In this document: in pieces, positions 10,493 to 18,204 of the stretch
How the letters are laid out: the number at the start of each line of letters is the position of its first letter
Numbering within the stretch: the first letter of the stretch is position 1
Assembly: GCF_023953935.1 (NCBI RefSeq)
Contig: NZ_JAMLIW010000004.1
Span: 1-64,000, forward strand
Reading direction: 5' to 3'
DNA from: Thermomonas sp.
Lineage (GTDB): Bacteria; Pseudomonadota; Gammaproteobacteria; Xanthomonadales; Xanthomonadaceae
Length of the DNA stretch: 64,000 nt
The notes under the pieces: model-generated
What the model was told of the DNA's origin: nothing
Databases searched by the model: none
Seen by the model: only the letters and a program-made list of their open reading frames with translations
Position numbers and translations under genes: made by a program

Positions 10493-11056
10493 ATGGATGA
10501 TTGCGGCCAACCTGCCACCCTGACTGCGGCCTCGTGGCTGGCCAAGGCGCCGCCCGAACGCGCGGAGGCGTTTCGGCAGGCCTATGCAAGCGCCTACGCC
10601 GAGCTCAAGCGGCTTGCCCGCACCCAGCTGCGGCGCGTGGGTCGCTGGTCGGAGACCACGGTCCTGGTCAACGAGGTCTATCTGAAACTGTGCTCCGGCA
10701 ACGTGCCCGCGCCCAGTGAGCACGGTCACCTGATGGCGCTGTCCGCCTGCGCCATGCGTTCGGTGCTGGTGGGCATGGCTCGACAGGCCAGCACCGCCAA
10801 GCGCGCCGGCCTGCACGTCACCCTTGATGACGTGCACGAGGACCGGGCGCACTCCGCGCTGGAAGTGCTGGCGCTGGACAGCGCGCTGGAGCGGCTGGCG
10901 GCGATCGACCTGCGCTGCGCGCAGATGGTGGAACTGCGCTATTTCGGCGGCTATTCGGAAACCGAGTCGGCGGCGATCCTGGGCGTCACCGAACGCACAC
11001 TGCGGCGCGACTGGCTCCGCGCCCGCGCCTTCCTGCAGGTCGAGCTGGAGTCCTGA
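10493..11056 (+). CDS. ECF-type RNA polymerase sigma factor 2 (kinase-associated, ECF43-like)
   Basis: A 187-residue paralogue of the sigma factor at 7208 with the same layout: YAELKRLARTQLRRVGRWS and ETTVLVNEVYLKLCSG in region 2, and GGYSETESAAILGVTERTL in region 4. The region 2.2 acidic patch is again absent. The ATG at 10493 was chosen because it aligns with the start of sigma 1; an upstream GTG-type start at 10457 is possible but would add a non-conserved tail. Kinase 1 ends 45 bp upstream and kinase 2 starts immediately after the stop (TGAATG), so sigma 2 and kinase 2 are translationally coupled. The pair looks like a tandem duplicate of sigma 1-kinase 1. Confidence 0.88.
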   Translation: MDDCGQPATLTAASWLAKAPPERAEAFRQAYASAYAELKRLARTQLRRVGRWSETTVLVNEVYLKLCSGNVPAPSEHGHLMALSACAMRSVLVGMARQASTAKRAGLHVTLDDVHEDRAHSALEVLALDSALERLAAIDLRCAQMVELRYFGGYSETESAAILGVTERTLRRDWLRARAFLQVELES

Positions 11057-13684
11057 ATGGCATCGGGCCCATCCAGCCGCGCCTTCGCCGAGTTCAGCGC
11101 GCTGATGGATTTGCCCGTGCGGGAACGGTTGCAGCGCTTGCAGACCCTGCGGCGCGAAGACGCGGCGCTGGCCGATGCGGTCGAAAGACTGCTGGCGGCG
11201 GCTGACGATCAGCCCGGCAGCGACGATTCCGGCGAACGGCTGGCGCGCTGGGCGGCGCATCTGTCCACCGAAGCGGGGGACGCGGATGCACTGGATGTTG
11301 GTCAGATGCTCGGGCCCTGGCGACTGCTGCGGCGGCTGGGCGAAGGCGGCATGGGCACGGTCTGGCTGGGCGAGCGGGAAGGGGATGGCTTCCGCCAGCA
11401 GGCGGCCATCAAGCTGATCACCCACGGGCTGGATTCTTCACTGGCACGCGCGCGCTTCCTGCGCGAACGCGGCATCCTGGCGCAGCTGGAACACCCCAAC
11501 ATCGCCAGCCTGCTCGACGGCGGCGTCAGCGCCGCCGGCCAGCCCTATTTCGCCATGGCCTACGTCGAAGGCGAGCCTATCGATGCCTGGTGCGATGGCC
11601 GGCGGCTGGGCGTGCGGGCCCGCGTGACGCTGTTCCTGCAGGTGCTCGACGCGGTGCAGTACGCGCACCGCAACCTGATCGTCCATCGTGACCTGAAGCC
11701 TTCCAACGTGCTGGTGGACGGCGACGGCCACGTGAAGCTGCTGGACTTTGGCATCGCCAAGCTGCTGGAGCCCGAAACTCGGTCCGATGTCACCCGCGAA
11801 CTGGCCATGACGCCGCAGTTCGCGGCACCGGAGCAGTTGCGCCACCTGCCGGTGACGACCGCCACCGACGTCTATCAGCTTGGCTTGATGCTGCACCTCA
11901 TCCTCACCGGCGACCATCCCTTCGGCGTGCGCGACGCCACCCCGGTGGGCGAATTGCTGCCACTGCTCGAAGCGCCGCCGCACAGCCTCGGGCAGGTGGC
12001 GCGGCAACTGTCCGAGGCCACCCTGGCGCAGCGCCAGAGCGGTCGCAAGGCGTTCGTCCACAGCGTCTCCGGCGACCTTTCCGCCATCGTCGCCACCTGC
12101 CTTGCGGTGGAACCGGAGCAACGCTATCCCAGCGTCGATGCGCTGGCCGGGGACCTGTGGCGCTGGCTGGACGGTCTGCCGGTGGGCGTGCGCGCGTCTT
12201 CGCGCAGCTACCGGCTGCGTTTCTTCGTGCGTCGCCACCGGTGGGCGCTGGCCTCACTGGCGGCGATCATTTGCGCGCTCGCCATCGGGCTGGGGGTCGC
12301 CCTGCAGCAGGCGCGGCAGGCGCGGCTGCAGGCGCAGCGCGCGCAGCAGGTCAAGGATCTGGTGCTGTCGGTGTTCCGCGAGGAGGACCCGTTGGCGCGC
12401 GGCACCGACAGCGCGCGTGCGCCGGCGCAGATTCTTGCCGACGGCATCCGCGGGCTGGACGCGCGACAGGGGGTCGAACCTGCGCTGCGCGCGGAGCTGC
12501 TGGATGATCTGGGCGAAATCCAGAGCAATCTCGGCGATCCCGCCCATGGTGTCATCACCCTGCAGCAGGCGCTCGCCCTGCGCACGCAGCTGTTCGGCCC
12601 CGCCAGCGCTCAGGCTGGACAGACCGAACGCAAGCTGAGCGAAGCCGCCTGGGCCGCCGGCAATCTGGAAACTGCCGAACGGCATGCGCGGCGGGCGCTG
12701 GCCGTCGCGACCGAGCTTGACGGCGGCCATGCGCCCGAAGCCGCCCGCGCACGGCTGGCGCTGGCGCAGGCCACCATCAATGGCCGACAGCGCGAGCAGG
12801 CGCTGCCGATGGCCGAACAAGCCATCGCCGACCTCGCCCTCCGCCTGGGGCGCGGTGCGCCGGAAACCACCGCGGCGATGCAGCAGCGCGCGCTGATGCT
12901 GTTGCAACTGCGGCGCGACGACGAAGCCATCCTCCAGCTCCGACAGATGGTCGCCACCATCGAAGCCGGCGCCGGCGTGCAGTCGCCTCGGCTGTTGCCG
13001 CCGCTGTCGCTGCTGGCAAGCGCGCTGCGCCAGAATCATCGTGCCGATGAAGCCGCCGCCGCATTCGAACGGGCCGAGGCCCTGGCACGCCGCTACTATC
13101 CCGAGCCCAGCGGAACGCTGGCCAACCTGCTGGCCCGCCACGGTGCGCTGATGCTGCAGCAGCGCAAATTGCCGCAGGCCAAGACGCTGTTCGACGCTGC
13201 CGCCCACGCGATGCCGGCGGGCAATGACGATGCGCTGTCCAAACTGCTGTTCGAGCGCGGCAAGCTGCACCTGATGCTGGGCGCGGGCGATGCCGCCGAA
13301 GCCGATCTGCGGCAGGCGTTCGAACTGCAGCGCAAGCTGTCCGGCGATGGCGATGGCAGTACCTGGTACTACGCCAGCGTCTGGGGCCAGGGGCTGGCGA
13401 TGCAAAACCGGTTCGCCGAAGCCGAGCGGATCCAGCGCGATGCGATCACCCGCCTGCACGCCATCCTCGGCCCCGCCGCCTACCAGAATGCGCTGCTGCT
13501 GGATGCCCTGACCGACACCTTGATGCGTGCCGGTCGGCCGGTCGAGGCGCTGGCGACGATGCGCGAATCGCTGGCGCTCACCGCCAGCAAGTATTCGACC
13601 GACCATCCGCTGTATCAGGGCCGGATGAAAGCCCTGCATGAAATCGAGCAGGCTGCCGCCGCGCAGTCCGCAAGCCGCCGCTGA
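11057..13684 (+). CDS. membrane-anchored Ser/Thr protein kinase with C-terminal TPR region 2
   Basis: An 875-residue Hanks-type kinase with the same domain order as its upstream paralogue. Motifs are LGEGGMGTVWLGE, lysine in AAIKLI, HRDLKPSNV, DFGIAKLLEP and MTPQFAAPEQ. The transmembrane helix is at about residues 395-415 (WALASLAAIICALAIGLGVAL), followed by a TPR-like helical sensor half (LGEIQSNLGDPAHG and similar units). Complete catalytic motifs predict an active kinase. Its C-terminal TASKYSTDHPLYQGRMKAL stretch is identical to that of kinase 1. It ends 46 bp before the converging lipoprotein gene, so it is probably the last gene of the run that begins at tamA or at sigma 1. Confidence 0.92.
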   Translation: MASGPSSRAFAEFSALMDLPVRERLQRLQTLRREDAALADAVERLLAAADDQPGSDDSGERLARWAAHLSTEAGDADALDVGQMLGPWRLLRRLGEGGMGTVWLGEREGDGFRQQAAIKLITHGLDSSLARARFLRERGILAQLEHPNIASLLDGGVSAAGQPYFAMAYVEGEPIDAWCDGRRLGVRARVTLFLQVLDAVQYAHRNLIVHRDLKPSNVLVDGDGHVKLLDFGIAKLLEPETRSDVTRELAMTPQFAAPEQLRHLPVTTATDVYQLGLMLHLILTGDHPFGVRDATPVGELLPLLEAPPHSLGQVARQLSEATLAQRQSGRKAFVHSVSGDLSAIVATCLAVEPEQRYPSVDALAGDLWRWLDGLPVGVRASSRSYRLRFFVRRHRWALASLAAIICALAIGLGVALQQARQARLQAQRAQQVKDLVLSVFREEDPLARGTDSARAPAQILADGIRGLDARQGVEPALRAELLDDLGEIQSNLGDPAHGVITLQQALALRTQLFGPASAQAGQTERKLSEAAWAAGNLETAERHARRALAVATELDGGHAPEAARARLALAQATINGRQREQALPMAEQAIADLALRLGRGAPETTAAMQQRALMLLQLRRDDEAILQLRQMVATIEAGAGVQSPRLLPPLSLLASALRQNHRADEAAAAFERAEALARRYYPEPSGTLANLLARHGALMLQQRKLPQAKTLFDAAAHAMPAGNDDALSKLLFERGKLHLMLGAGDAAEADLRQAFELQRKLSGDGDGSTWYYASVWGQGLAMQNRFAEAERIQRDAITRLHAILGPAAYQNALLLDALTDTLMRAGRPVEALATMRESLALTASKYSTDHPLYQGRMKALHEIEQAAAAQSASRR

Positions 13685-13730
13685 GCCGCTCCTCACAAGC
13701 ACCCGACTGCCGCCTGGAGCGTGAAAGCCG

Positions 13731-15065
13731 TCAGCGCACGATCCGCGCGCCCTTCAAGCGCGCCACGCCACCTTCGCTATCGGTCCACACCAGCCAGGCC
13801 ATGCCGTCGTCGGCCAGCAGCTTCGGGTAGCCGCTGGCCATCCCGCGCGCGCCCACTTTGGCCACTTCGATGGTTTGCAGCCGGCGCTGCAGATCCGGGC
13901 TGTAGCGCGCCACCATCAGCGTCTGCCCCTGCCCGTTCTCGCGCAGCCACGCCACCCACACCTGCTGGCCGTCGAAGGCGACCGCCGCGCGGCCCAGCAC
14001 CGGCGCGCCCGCGTCCAGCTCCACCGGCGTCGAGAAGCTGTCGCCGGCGTCCGTGCTGCGCGCCAGCTGCAGCAGCGGTTTGTCGGTGCGCTCGCTGTAC
14101 CAAACCACGATCACGGTGTTGCCTTGCGCGGCCAGCGCCGGGCCGGCCACCGGGCAGGCCTCGATCTTCCAGCCATCCGCATGGACGATTTTCGGCGCGC
14201 TCCAGGCGCCGTTCTCGAACCGCAGCGTGGCGATATCGCGGACGTTCTCCGCGCTGCGCGCGCGGTAGGCAAGCAGCGGGCCGCGCGGGGTCATCGCAGC
14301 GCTGATCTGGCAGCAGTCGCAGCTGTGCGGGTCGAGCACGACATCGGCGCCGCGGCGCAGGTTCATGTCGAAGCCGTTGACCCGCAACTGGGTGCTTTTG
14401 CCCGCGTCCTCCCCGCCATGCGCCATGCCGGCCATCGCGTGCGCGTCGGGCGCGTTGGCTTGTACGGCGGGCGCGGACTCCGGATGTTCCGTCGTGGCCG
14501 CATCGTCAACTGCACGCCCATCCAACCAGGCAATGCCGAGGCTGTCATCGCCGGTCGGCCACAGCGCCGCAAAGCCGTGTTCGGCCAGCGCCCGGTCATC
14601 GTTCACCCGGGTCATCTGCGCCCAGGTCATGCCGCCGTCGCGCGAACGCGCCAGCACCACGTCGGCATCGTGACCTGCGCCATCCGGCCGCGATTGCAGC
14701 CACTGCGCCCACAGCGCACCATCGCGCGTGGCCAGCAGGTGTGGGGCGTTGGCCCCGCTGGCAGAAAGCGAATTGCCGATCGCAATCGTGCGCGGCTGGC
14801 TCTGCCAGCCGTCCGCTTCGGTGTAGGAGGAAAACTGGAGCACGTTCCGACGCCCTTCGCGGCGGTTGATCCAGCTCAGCAGAATCCGCCCGTCCGGCGC
14901 ACGCACCAGATCCGGGGCCATCGAGCCCACTTCGGCTGGGAGCACCCAGACCTGGGCCTGGAAATTCCCGCTGGCGGGCGGTGCGGCCGGCTTGCGCCCG
15001 CAGGCGGTCAGGGTCAGGGCCAGCGCGGCAGCGACAGCAAGCGGCACTGCGATGCGTGCGTGCAT
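13731..15065 (-). CDS. sialidase-like beta-propeller lipoprotein
   Basis: The 444-residue product begins with a lipoprotein signal (ALALTLTAC, cysteine at about residue 22), so it should be anchored in a cell-envelope membrane facing the periplasm or surface. The body resembles the exo-alpha-sialidase/BNR beta-propeller fold, with Asp-box-like turns such as SRDGGMTW and STDAGDSF. Propellers of this kind need not be sialidases, and I see no proof of catalysis. An unusual feature is a Met/His-rich loop (HAMAGMAHGG) followed by a cysteine cluster (SCDCCQIS), which could bind a metal such as copper (inference). The start at 15065 was chosen for the lipobox distance; the frame extends upstream. 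It converges with kinase 2. Confidence 0.75.
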   Translation of the reverse strand: MHARIAVPLAVAAALALTLTACGRKPAAPPASGNFQAQVWVLPAEVGSMAPDLVRAPDGRILLSWINRREGRRNVLQFSSYTEADGWQSQPRTIAIGNSLSASGANAPHLLATRDGALWAQWLQSRPDGAGHDADVVLARSRDGGMTWAQMTRVNDDRALAEHGFAALWPTGDDSLGIAWLDGRAVDDAATTEHPESAPAVQANAPDAHAMAGMAHGGEDAGKSTQLRVNGFDMNLRRGADVVLDPHSCDCCQISAAMTPRGPLLAYRARSAENVRDIATLRFENGAWSAPKIVHADGWKIEACPVAGPALAAQGNTVIVVWYSERTDKPLLQLARSTDAGDSFSTPVELDAGAPVLGRAAVAFDGQQVWVAWLRENGQGQTLMVARYSPDLQRRLQTIEVAKVGARGMASGYPKLLADDGMAWLVWTDSEGGVARLKGARIVR

Positions 15066-15278
15066 GAGACTATTCCGAAGGACACTTCCGGCATTGTCAC
15101 CGGAAAACCGTTGTGCCGGAATCAACGCGCGGGCAAGGGCGGTGGTCTTTGCCGGTTTTTCGTTCATTCAAGGTTCTTGCCGGCAGGGCAACCATGGAAA
15201 CTCGAATCTGAGCGCGGTTTGCAGAAGCGTTGCGGCAGGCCCCGCTCACCCGGACAATGCGCGGCAACGGAGGAAACG

Positions 15279-15827
15279 ATGCCCGAATTGGCGGCGTTCT
15301 GGATGGCGGGCGTGCGGGCCGCGGACCCGGCGCGCTTCGATGCCGCGTTCGCCGGCGAATACGCGGCGCTCAAGCAGGCCGCGCGCGACCAGTTGCGCCG
15401 GTTCGGTGGGGATTTCGGCACCACCGCACTGGTCAATGAAACCTGGCTGAAGCTGCGCGCAGCGCGAAACTTCGACGCCAACGACCGCCGCCACTTCATC
15501 GCCCTGTCCGCCTGTGCCATGCGCCAAGTGCTGGTGGACCATGTGCGCAGCATGCACGCCGACAAGCGCGGGGCCGGGCAGCGGGCCGTCACCTTGACCC
15601 TGAGCCTGGCCGAGGGCGACAACCGCCCGCTGGACGCGCTGGAACTGGACAACCTGATCGATACCCTCGCCCGCGCCGATCAGCGCGCCGCCGAAGTCGT
15701 CACGCTGCACTGCTTCGGCGGTTACAACTTCGCTGAAATCGGCGAAGTCCTGGGCGTGAACGAACGCACGGTCCAGCGCGACTGGCGCAAGGCGCGCGCG
15801 TTCCTGCTCAGCCAGCTTGCCACCTGA
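15279..15827 (+). CDS. ECF-type RNA polymerase sigma factor 3 (ECF43-like)
   Basis: This 182-residue ECF sigma factor is a more distant relative of the two upstream. Region 2 contains YAALKQAARDQLRRFGG and GTTALVNETWLKLRAA, again without the acidic patch; region 4 contains GGYNFAEIGEVLGVNERTV and RDWRKARAFLLSQLAT. The ATG at 15279 is supported by a clear ribosome-binding site (GGAGG, 5 bp upstream). The frame is open far upstream but overlaps the lipoprotein gene on the other strand. Unlike sigmas 1 and 2 it is not followed by a kinase: the next gene is a trimeric adhesin on the opposite strand, and kinase 3 lies beyond that. Sigma 3, the adhesin and kinase 3 may form one regulatory unit (inference). 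Confidence 0.88.
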   Translation: MPELAAFWMAGVRAADPARFDAAFAGEYAALKQAARDQLRRFGGDFGTTALVNETWLKLRAARNFDANDRRHFIALSACAMRQVLVDHVRSMHADKRGAGQRAVTLTLSLAEGDNRPLDALELDNLIDTLARADQRAAEVVTLHCFGGYNFAEIGEVLGVNERTVQRDWRKARAFLLSQLAT

Positions 15828-15862
15828 TTTGCGGGCGGCCAGCCCGGACGCGGCGCAATCGC

Positions 15863-15896
15863 AAAAAATCCGGGGCGGTTGCCCGCCCCGGATTCC
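15863..15896 (-). terminator. intrinsic terminator of the adhesin gene (possibly bidirectional)
   Basis: A perfect 12-bp stem (15867-15878 with 15883-15894) and TTGC loop, in a 90-bp gap between two converging genes. Read on the minus strand, the stem is followed by a run of six T (15863-15868 is AAAAAA on the plus strand), the standard intrinsic terminator form. It therefore mainly ends the adhesin transcript and may also stop sigma 3 readthrough. Confidence 0.8.
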
Positions 15897-15917
15897 TTCC
15901 CGCCCCAAACCGCGCGT

Positions 15918-18002
15918 TTACAGGTCGAAGCCGAAGCCGCCGCCGACGCTGCTCTCGCCGCTGGCGAAGCTGGCACCGAGCGAGAACGAGCCGCGGTCGC
16001 CGATGCGCCGGCCGTAGCCGATCGACACCGCGCCCTGGCCGCCCTGCGCGCCCACGCCAATGGCAATCCGGCCGCGCGGGCTGTTGCTCATCGCCGCGTT
16101 GACCGCCATCTGGGTCATCGCCGTACCCATCGCGCCGATCCGGTCGATGCGGGTATCGGTTTGCGCGAAGCGACGATCGACCTGCTGCTGGTACTGGGTG
16201 AAGGTATCGTTCCAGGCCGCGAAGCGCTGATCGGTGTAGGCATTGGCCGCGGTCAGGGTCTGCGCCGACTTGGTGTCGGTGTAGCTGTTGGCGGCGGTCA
16301 AGGTGGCGGCGTCGCCGGCCTGCATCTGGCCGAGGTTCACCGCATCCATGGCGTCGGTGCCATCGGCCACGTTCTTGATTTGAGTGCCGTTGGCGCCGTC
16401 CAGCGTCACGCTGCCATGGCTGGGGTCGTCGTACTGGATGCCACCCGCATTGGCGGTCATCCAGCCGTCGATGGCGGCCAGCGCTGCACCGACGTTGTTG
16501 TAGGCCACGCCCTGGATGGTGTAGCTGGGCGCAGTGAACACTCCGCTGGACCAAGCCGCGCCGCCACCCAAGGCTGCCGCGAACGGTGCCAGATCCCAGA
16601 CCGGAATCCCGGCGATGGCGGCGTTGAGCTGGCCGAGGTTGACCGCATCGGTGTCATCCACGCCCGCAGCGACGTGGATCAGGCGAGCGTTGCGGTCGCT
16701 GCCGTAGGCGACGCCGCTGTTGTCCAGGTCCGTTGCCGAATGGCCAAACGACACCACGCCTTCCACGCCAGCCACTGCCTGATAGCCGATGGCGGTGCTG
16801 TAATCTGCTTCCGCTCGCGAGCTGTTGCCAAACACGCTGCTTCTAAAGCCGATGGCGATGTTGTAATTGCCCAAGGCGCTGCTCTGAGCCCCTTGGGCGG
16901 AGTTTTGGTAGCCAAATGCGCTGCTGCCATCGCCGCTGGCTTTGTTGCCAAAGCCGAACGCGCTGCTGTGCCAAGCGCTGGCCTTGTTCTGTACGCCCAC
17001 CGCGCTGCTGTTCCAATCGCTGGCCTTGTTCTGTGCGCCCACCGCGCTGCTGTTCAGGCCGCTGGCCTCGTTCTGTGACCCCACTGCGTTGCTGTTCAGC
17101 CCGCTGGCGGCATTGCTTTGCCCGAAGGCGCTGCTGCCTTCACCATCGGCATGGTTTTCGAAGCCCATCGCGCTGCTGAGGTTGCCGAAGGCCGAGTTGT
17201 TGTAGCCAAACGCGCTGCTCAAATCTCCTGCTGACTTGTTCCAGAAGCCCATCGCGCTGCTCTGAAGCCCGAAGGCGGTATTGCTTCGGCCAAAGGCGCT
17301 GCTGTCATCGCCGCTGGCCTCGTTCTGTGAGCCCACCGCGCTGCTGTTCAGACCACTGGCGAGATTGCTTCGGCCAAAGGCGCTGCTGCCTTCACCATCG
17401 GCATTGTTTTCGAAGCCCATCGCGCTGCTGTCCAGACCGTTGGCGTTATTGTTTCGGCCTACGGCGCTGCTGTCATCGCCGTAGGCCCCGTTCCGAAAGC
17501 CCATCGCACTGCTGTTGGAGCCCTTAGCTACGTTGAGCGTGCCAAAGGCGCTGCTGAATAGGCCGGCGGCCAGGTTATAGAATCCAAACGCATCGCTGTA
17601 TAGGCCGGTGGCGTCGTTAAGGGATCCAAACGCATTGCTGTATTGGTCGCTGGCCAGGTTATCGTATCCGAACGCATTGCTGCCGTAGCCGGTGGCGTAG
17701 TTGTATGCGCCAAAGGCGCTGCTGAAGGTGTCCACAGCGGAGTTGCTCAAACCAAACGCATTGCTACTTGAGCCGCTGGCGTTGTTGTTGTATCCGTAAG
17801 CCGATGCGTTTACAGCGCAAGTCGCGTTGTCGGTGCCGTGTTCATTGCCCTGATCGGTGGACGGTGCCGGCACGATGGGATCGCCGTTGGCGTCCACGCA
17901 GACCGGATCGGCGGCAAATGCCGGCAGCGCCAGCGCTGACAGCAGGGCCAGGGTGAGCAGGGAGAGCACCGGCGAGCGGCGGCGGGTCGTGGTGGTGTGC
18001 AT
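15918..18002 (-). CDS. trimeric autotransporter adhesin (YadA-like)
   Basis: A 694-residue type Vc secreted adhesin. It has a signal peptide (residues 1-30, ending ALPAFA) and a head of about 23 fourteen-residue repeats (consensus SSAFGxxNxASGxx, about residues 80-401) of the YadA/Hep_Hag beta-roll type. Two neck motifs follow (DDTDAVNLGQL, GTDAMDAVNLGQM), then a short stalk with repeated ANxYTD units, and a C-terminal YadA anchor (RGRIAIGVGAQGGQGAVSIG, ending GGGFGFDL) that forms the trimeric barrel. The ATG at 18002 has an AAGGA ribosome-binding site about 10 bp upstream. The gene sits between sigma 3 and kinase 3 on the opposite strand. TamA/TamB, encoded nearby, are known to assist some autotransporters, though a link here is inference. 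Confidence 0.93.
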   Translation of the reverse strand: MHTTTTRRRSPVLSLLTLALLSALALPAFAADPVCVDANGDPIVPAPSTDQGNEHGTDNATCAVNASAYGYNNNASGSSSNAFGLSNSAVDTFSSAFGAYNYATGYGSNAFGYDNLASDQYSNAFGSLNDATGLYSDAFGFYNLAAGLFSSAFGTLNVAKGSNSSAMGFRNGAYGDDSSAVGRNNNANGLDSSAMGFENNADGEGSSAFGRSNLASGLNSSAVGSQNEASGDDSSAFGRSNTAFGLQSSAMGFWNKSAGDLSSAFGYNNSAFGNLSSAMGFENHADGEGSSAFGQSNAASGLNSNAVGSQNEASGLNSSAVGAQNKASDWNSSAVGVQNKASAWHSSAFGFGNKASGDGSSAFGYQNSAQGAQSSALGNYNIAIGFRSSVFGNSSRAEADYSTAIGYQAVAGVEGVVSFGHSATDLDNSGVAYGSDRNARLIHVAAGVDDTDAVNLGQLNAAIAGIPVWDLAPFAAALGGGAAWSSGVFTAPSYTIQGVAYNNVGAALAAIDGWMTANAGGIQYDDPSHGSVTLDGANGTQIKNVADGTDAMDAVNLGQMQAGDAATLTAANSYTDTKSAQTLTAANAYTDQRFAAWNDTFTQYQQQVDRRFAQTDTRIDRIGAMGTAMTQMAVNAAMSNSPRGRIAIGVGAQGGQGAVSIGYGRRIGDRGSFSLGASFASGESSVGGGFGFDL
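16800..17765 (-). repeat. tandem 42-bp repeats encoding the adhesin head
   Basis: About 23 consecutive 42-bp units, each coding one 14-residue beta-roll turn. Units are diverged at the DNA level but keep the frame, with the SSAxG core nearly invariant. Some neighbouring units are much more alike than others (for example those reading SQNEASG and FEN-ADGEG), which suggests recent local duplication. Repeat number can change by recombination without breaking the frame. Confidence 0.9.
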
Positions 18003-18204
18003 GGTGTCAGGTTCCTTGGGAAGGGGGATGCAGGCCCCGCTTGTGGGTGGCCTTGTCCCTTCATTCGGAAAAACCCGGCCCAACCCGACACGGCATTGAA
18101 ATCTGCCGTCCCGGTCCGCCGCCGCATTTGCCGGGTGCCGGGCGGGGCCGCACAATTCGCCCGTGGGGAATGCGGGCCGGCCCGGCGCTGCACCTGGAGG
18201 GCGC

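Noticed and set aside
16800-17765. Regular repeats that could be mistaken for a CRISPR array.
   Set aside because: The units are contiguous 42-bp coding repeats in one frame with no unrelated spacers, encoding YadA-type head turns.
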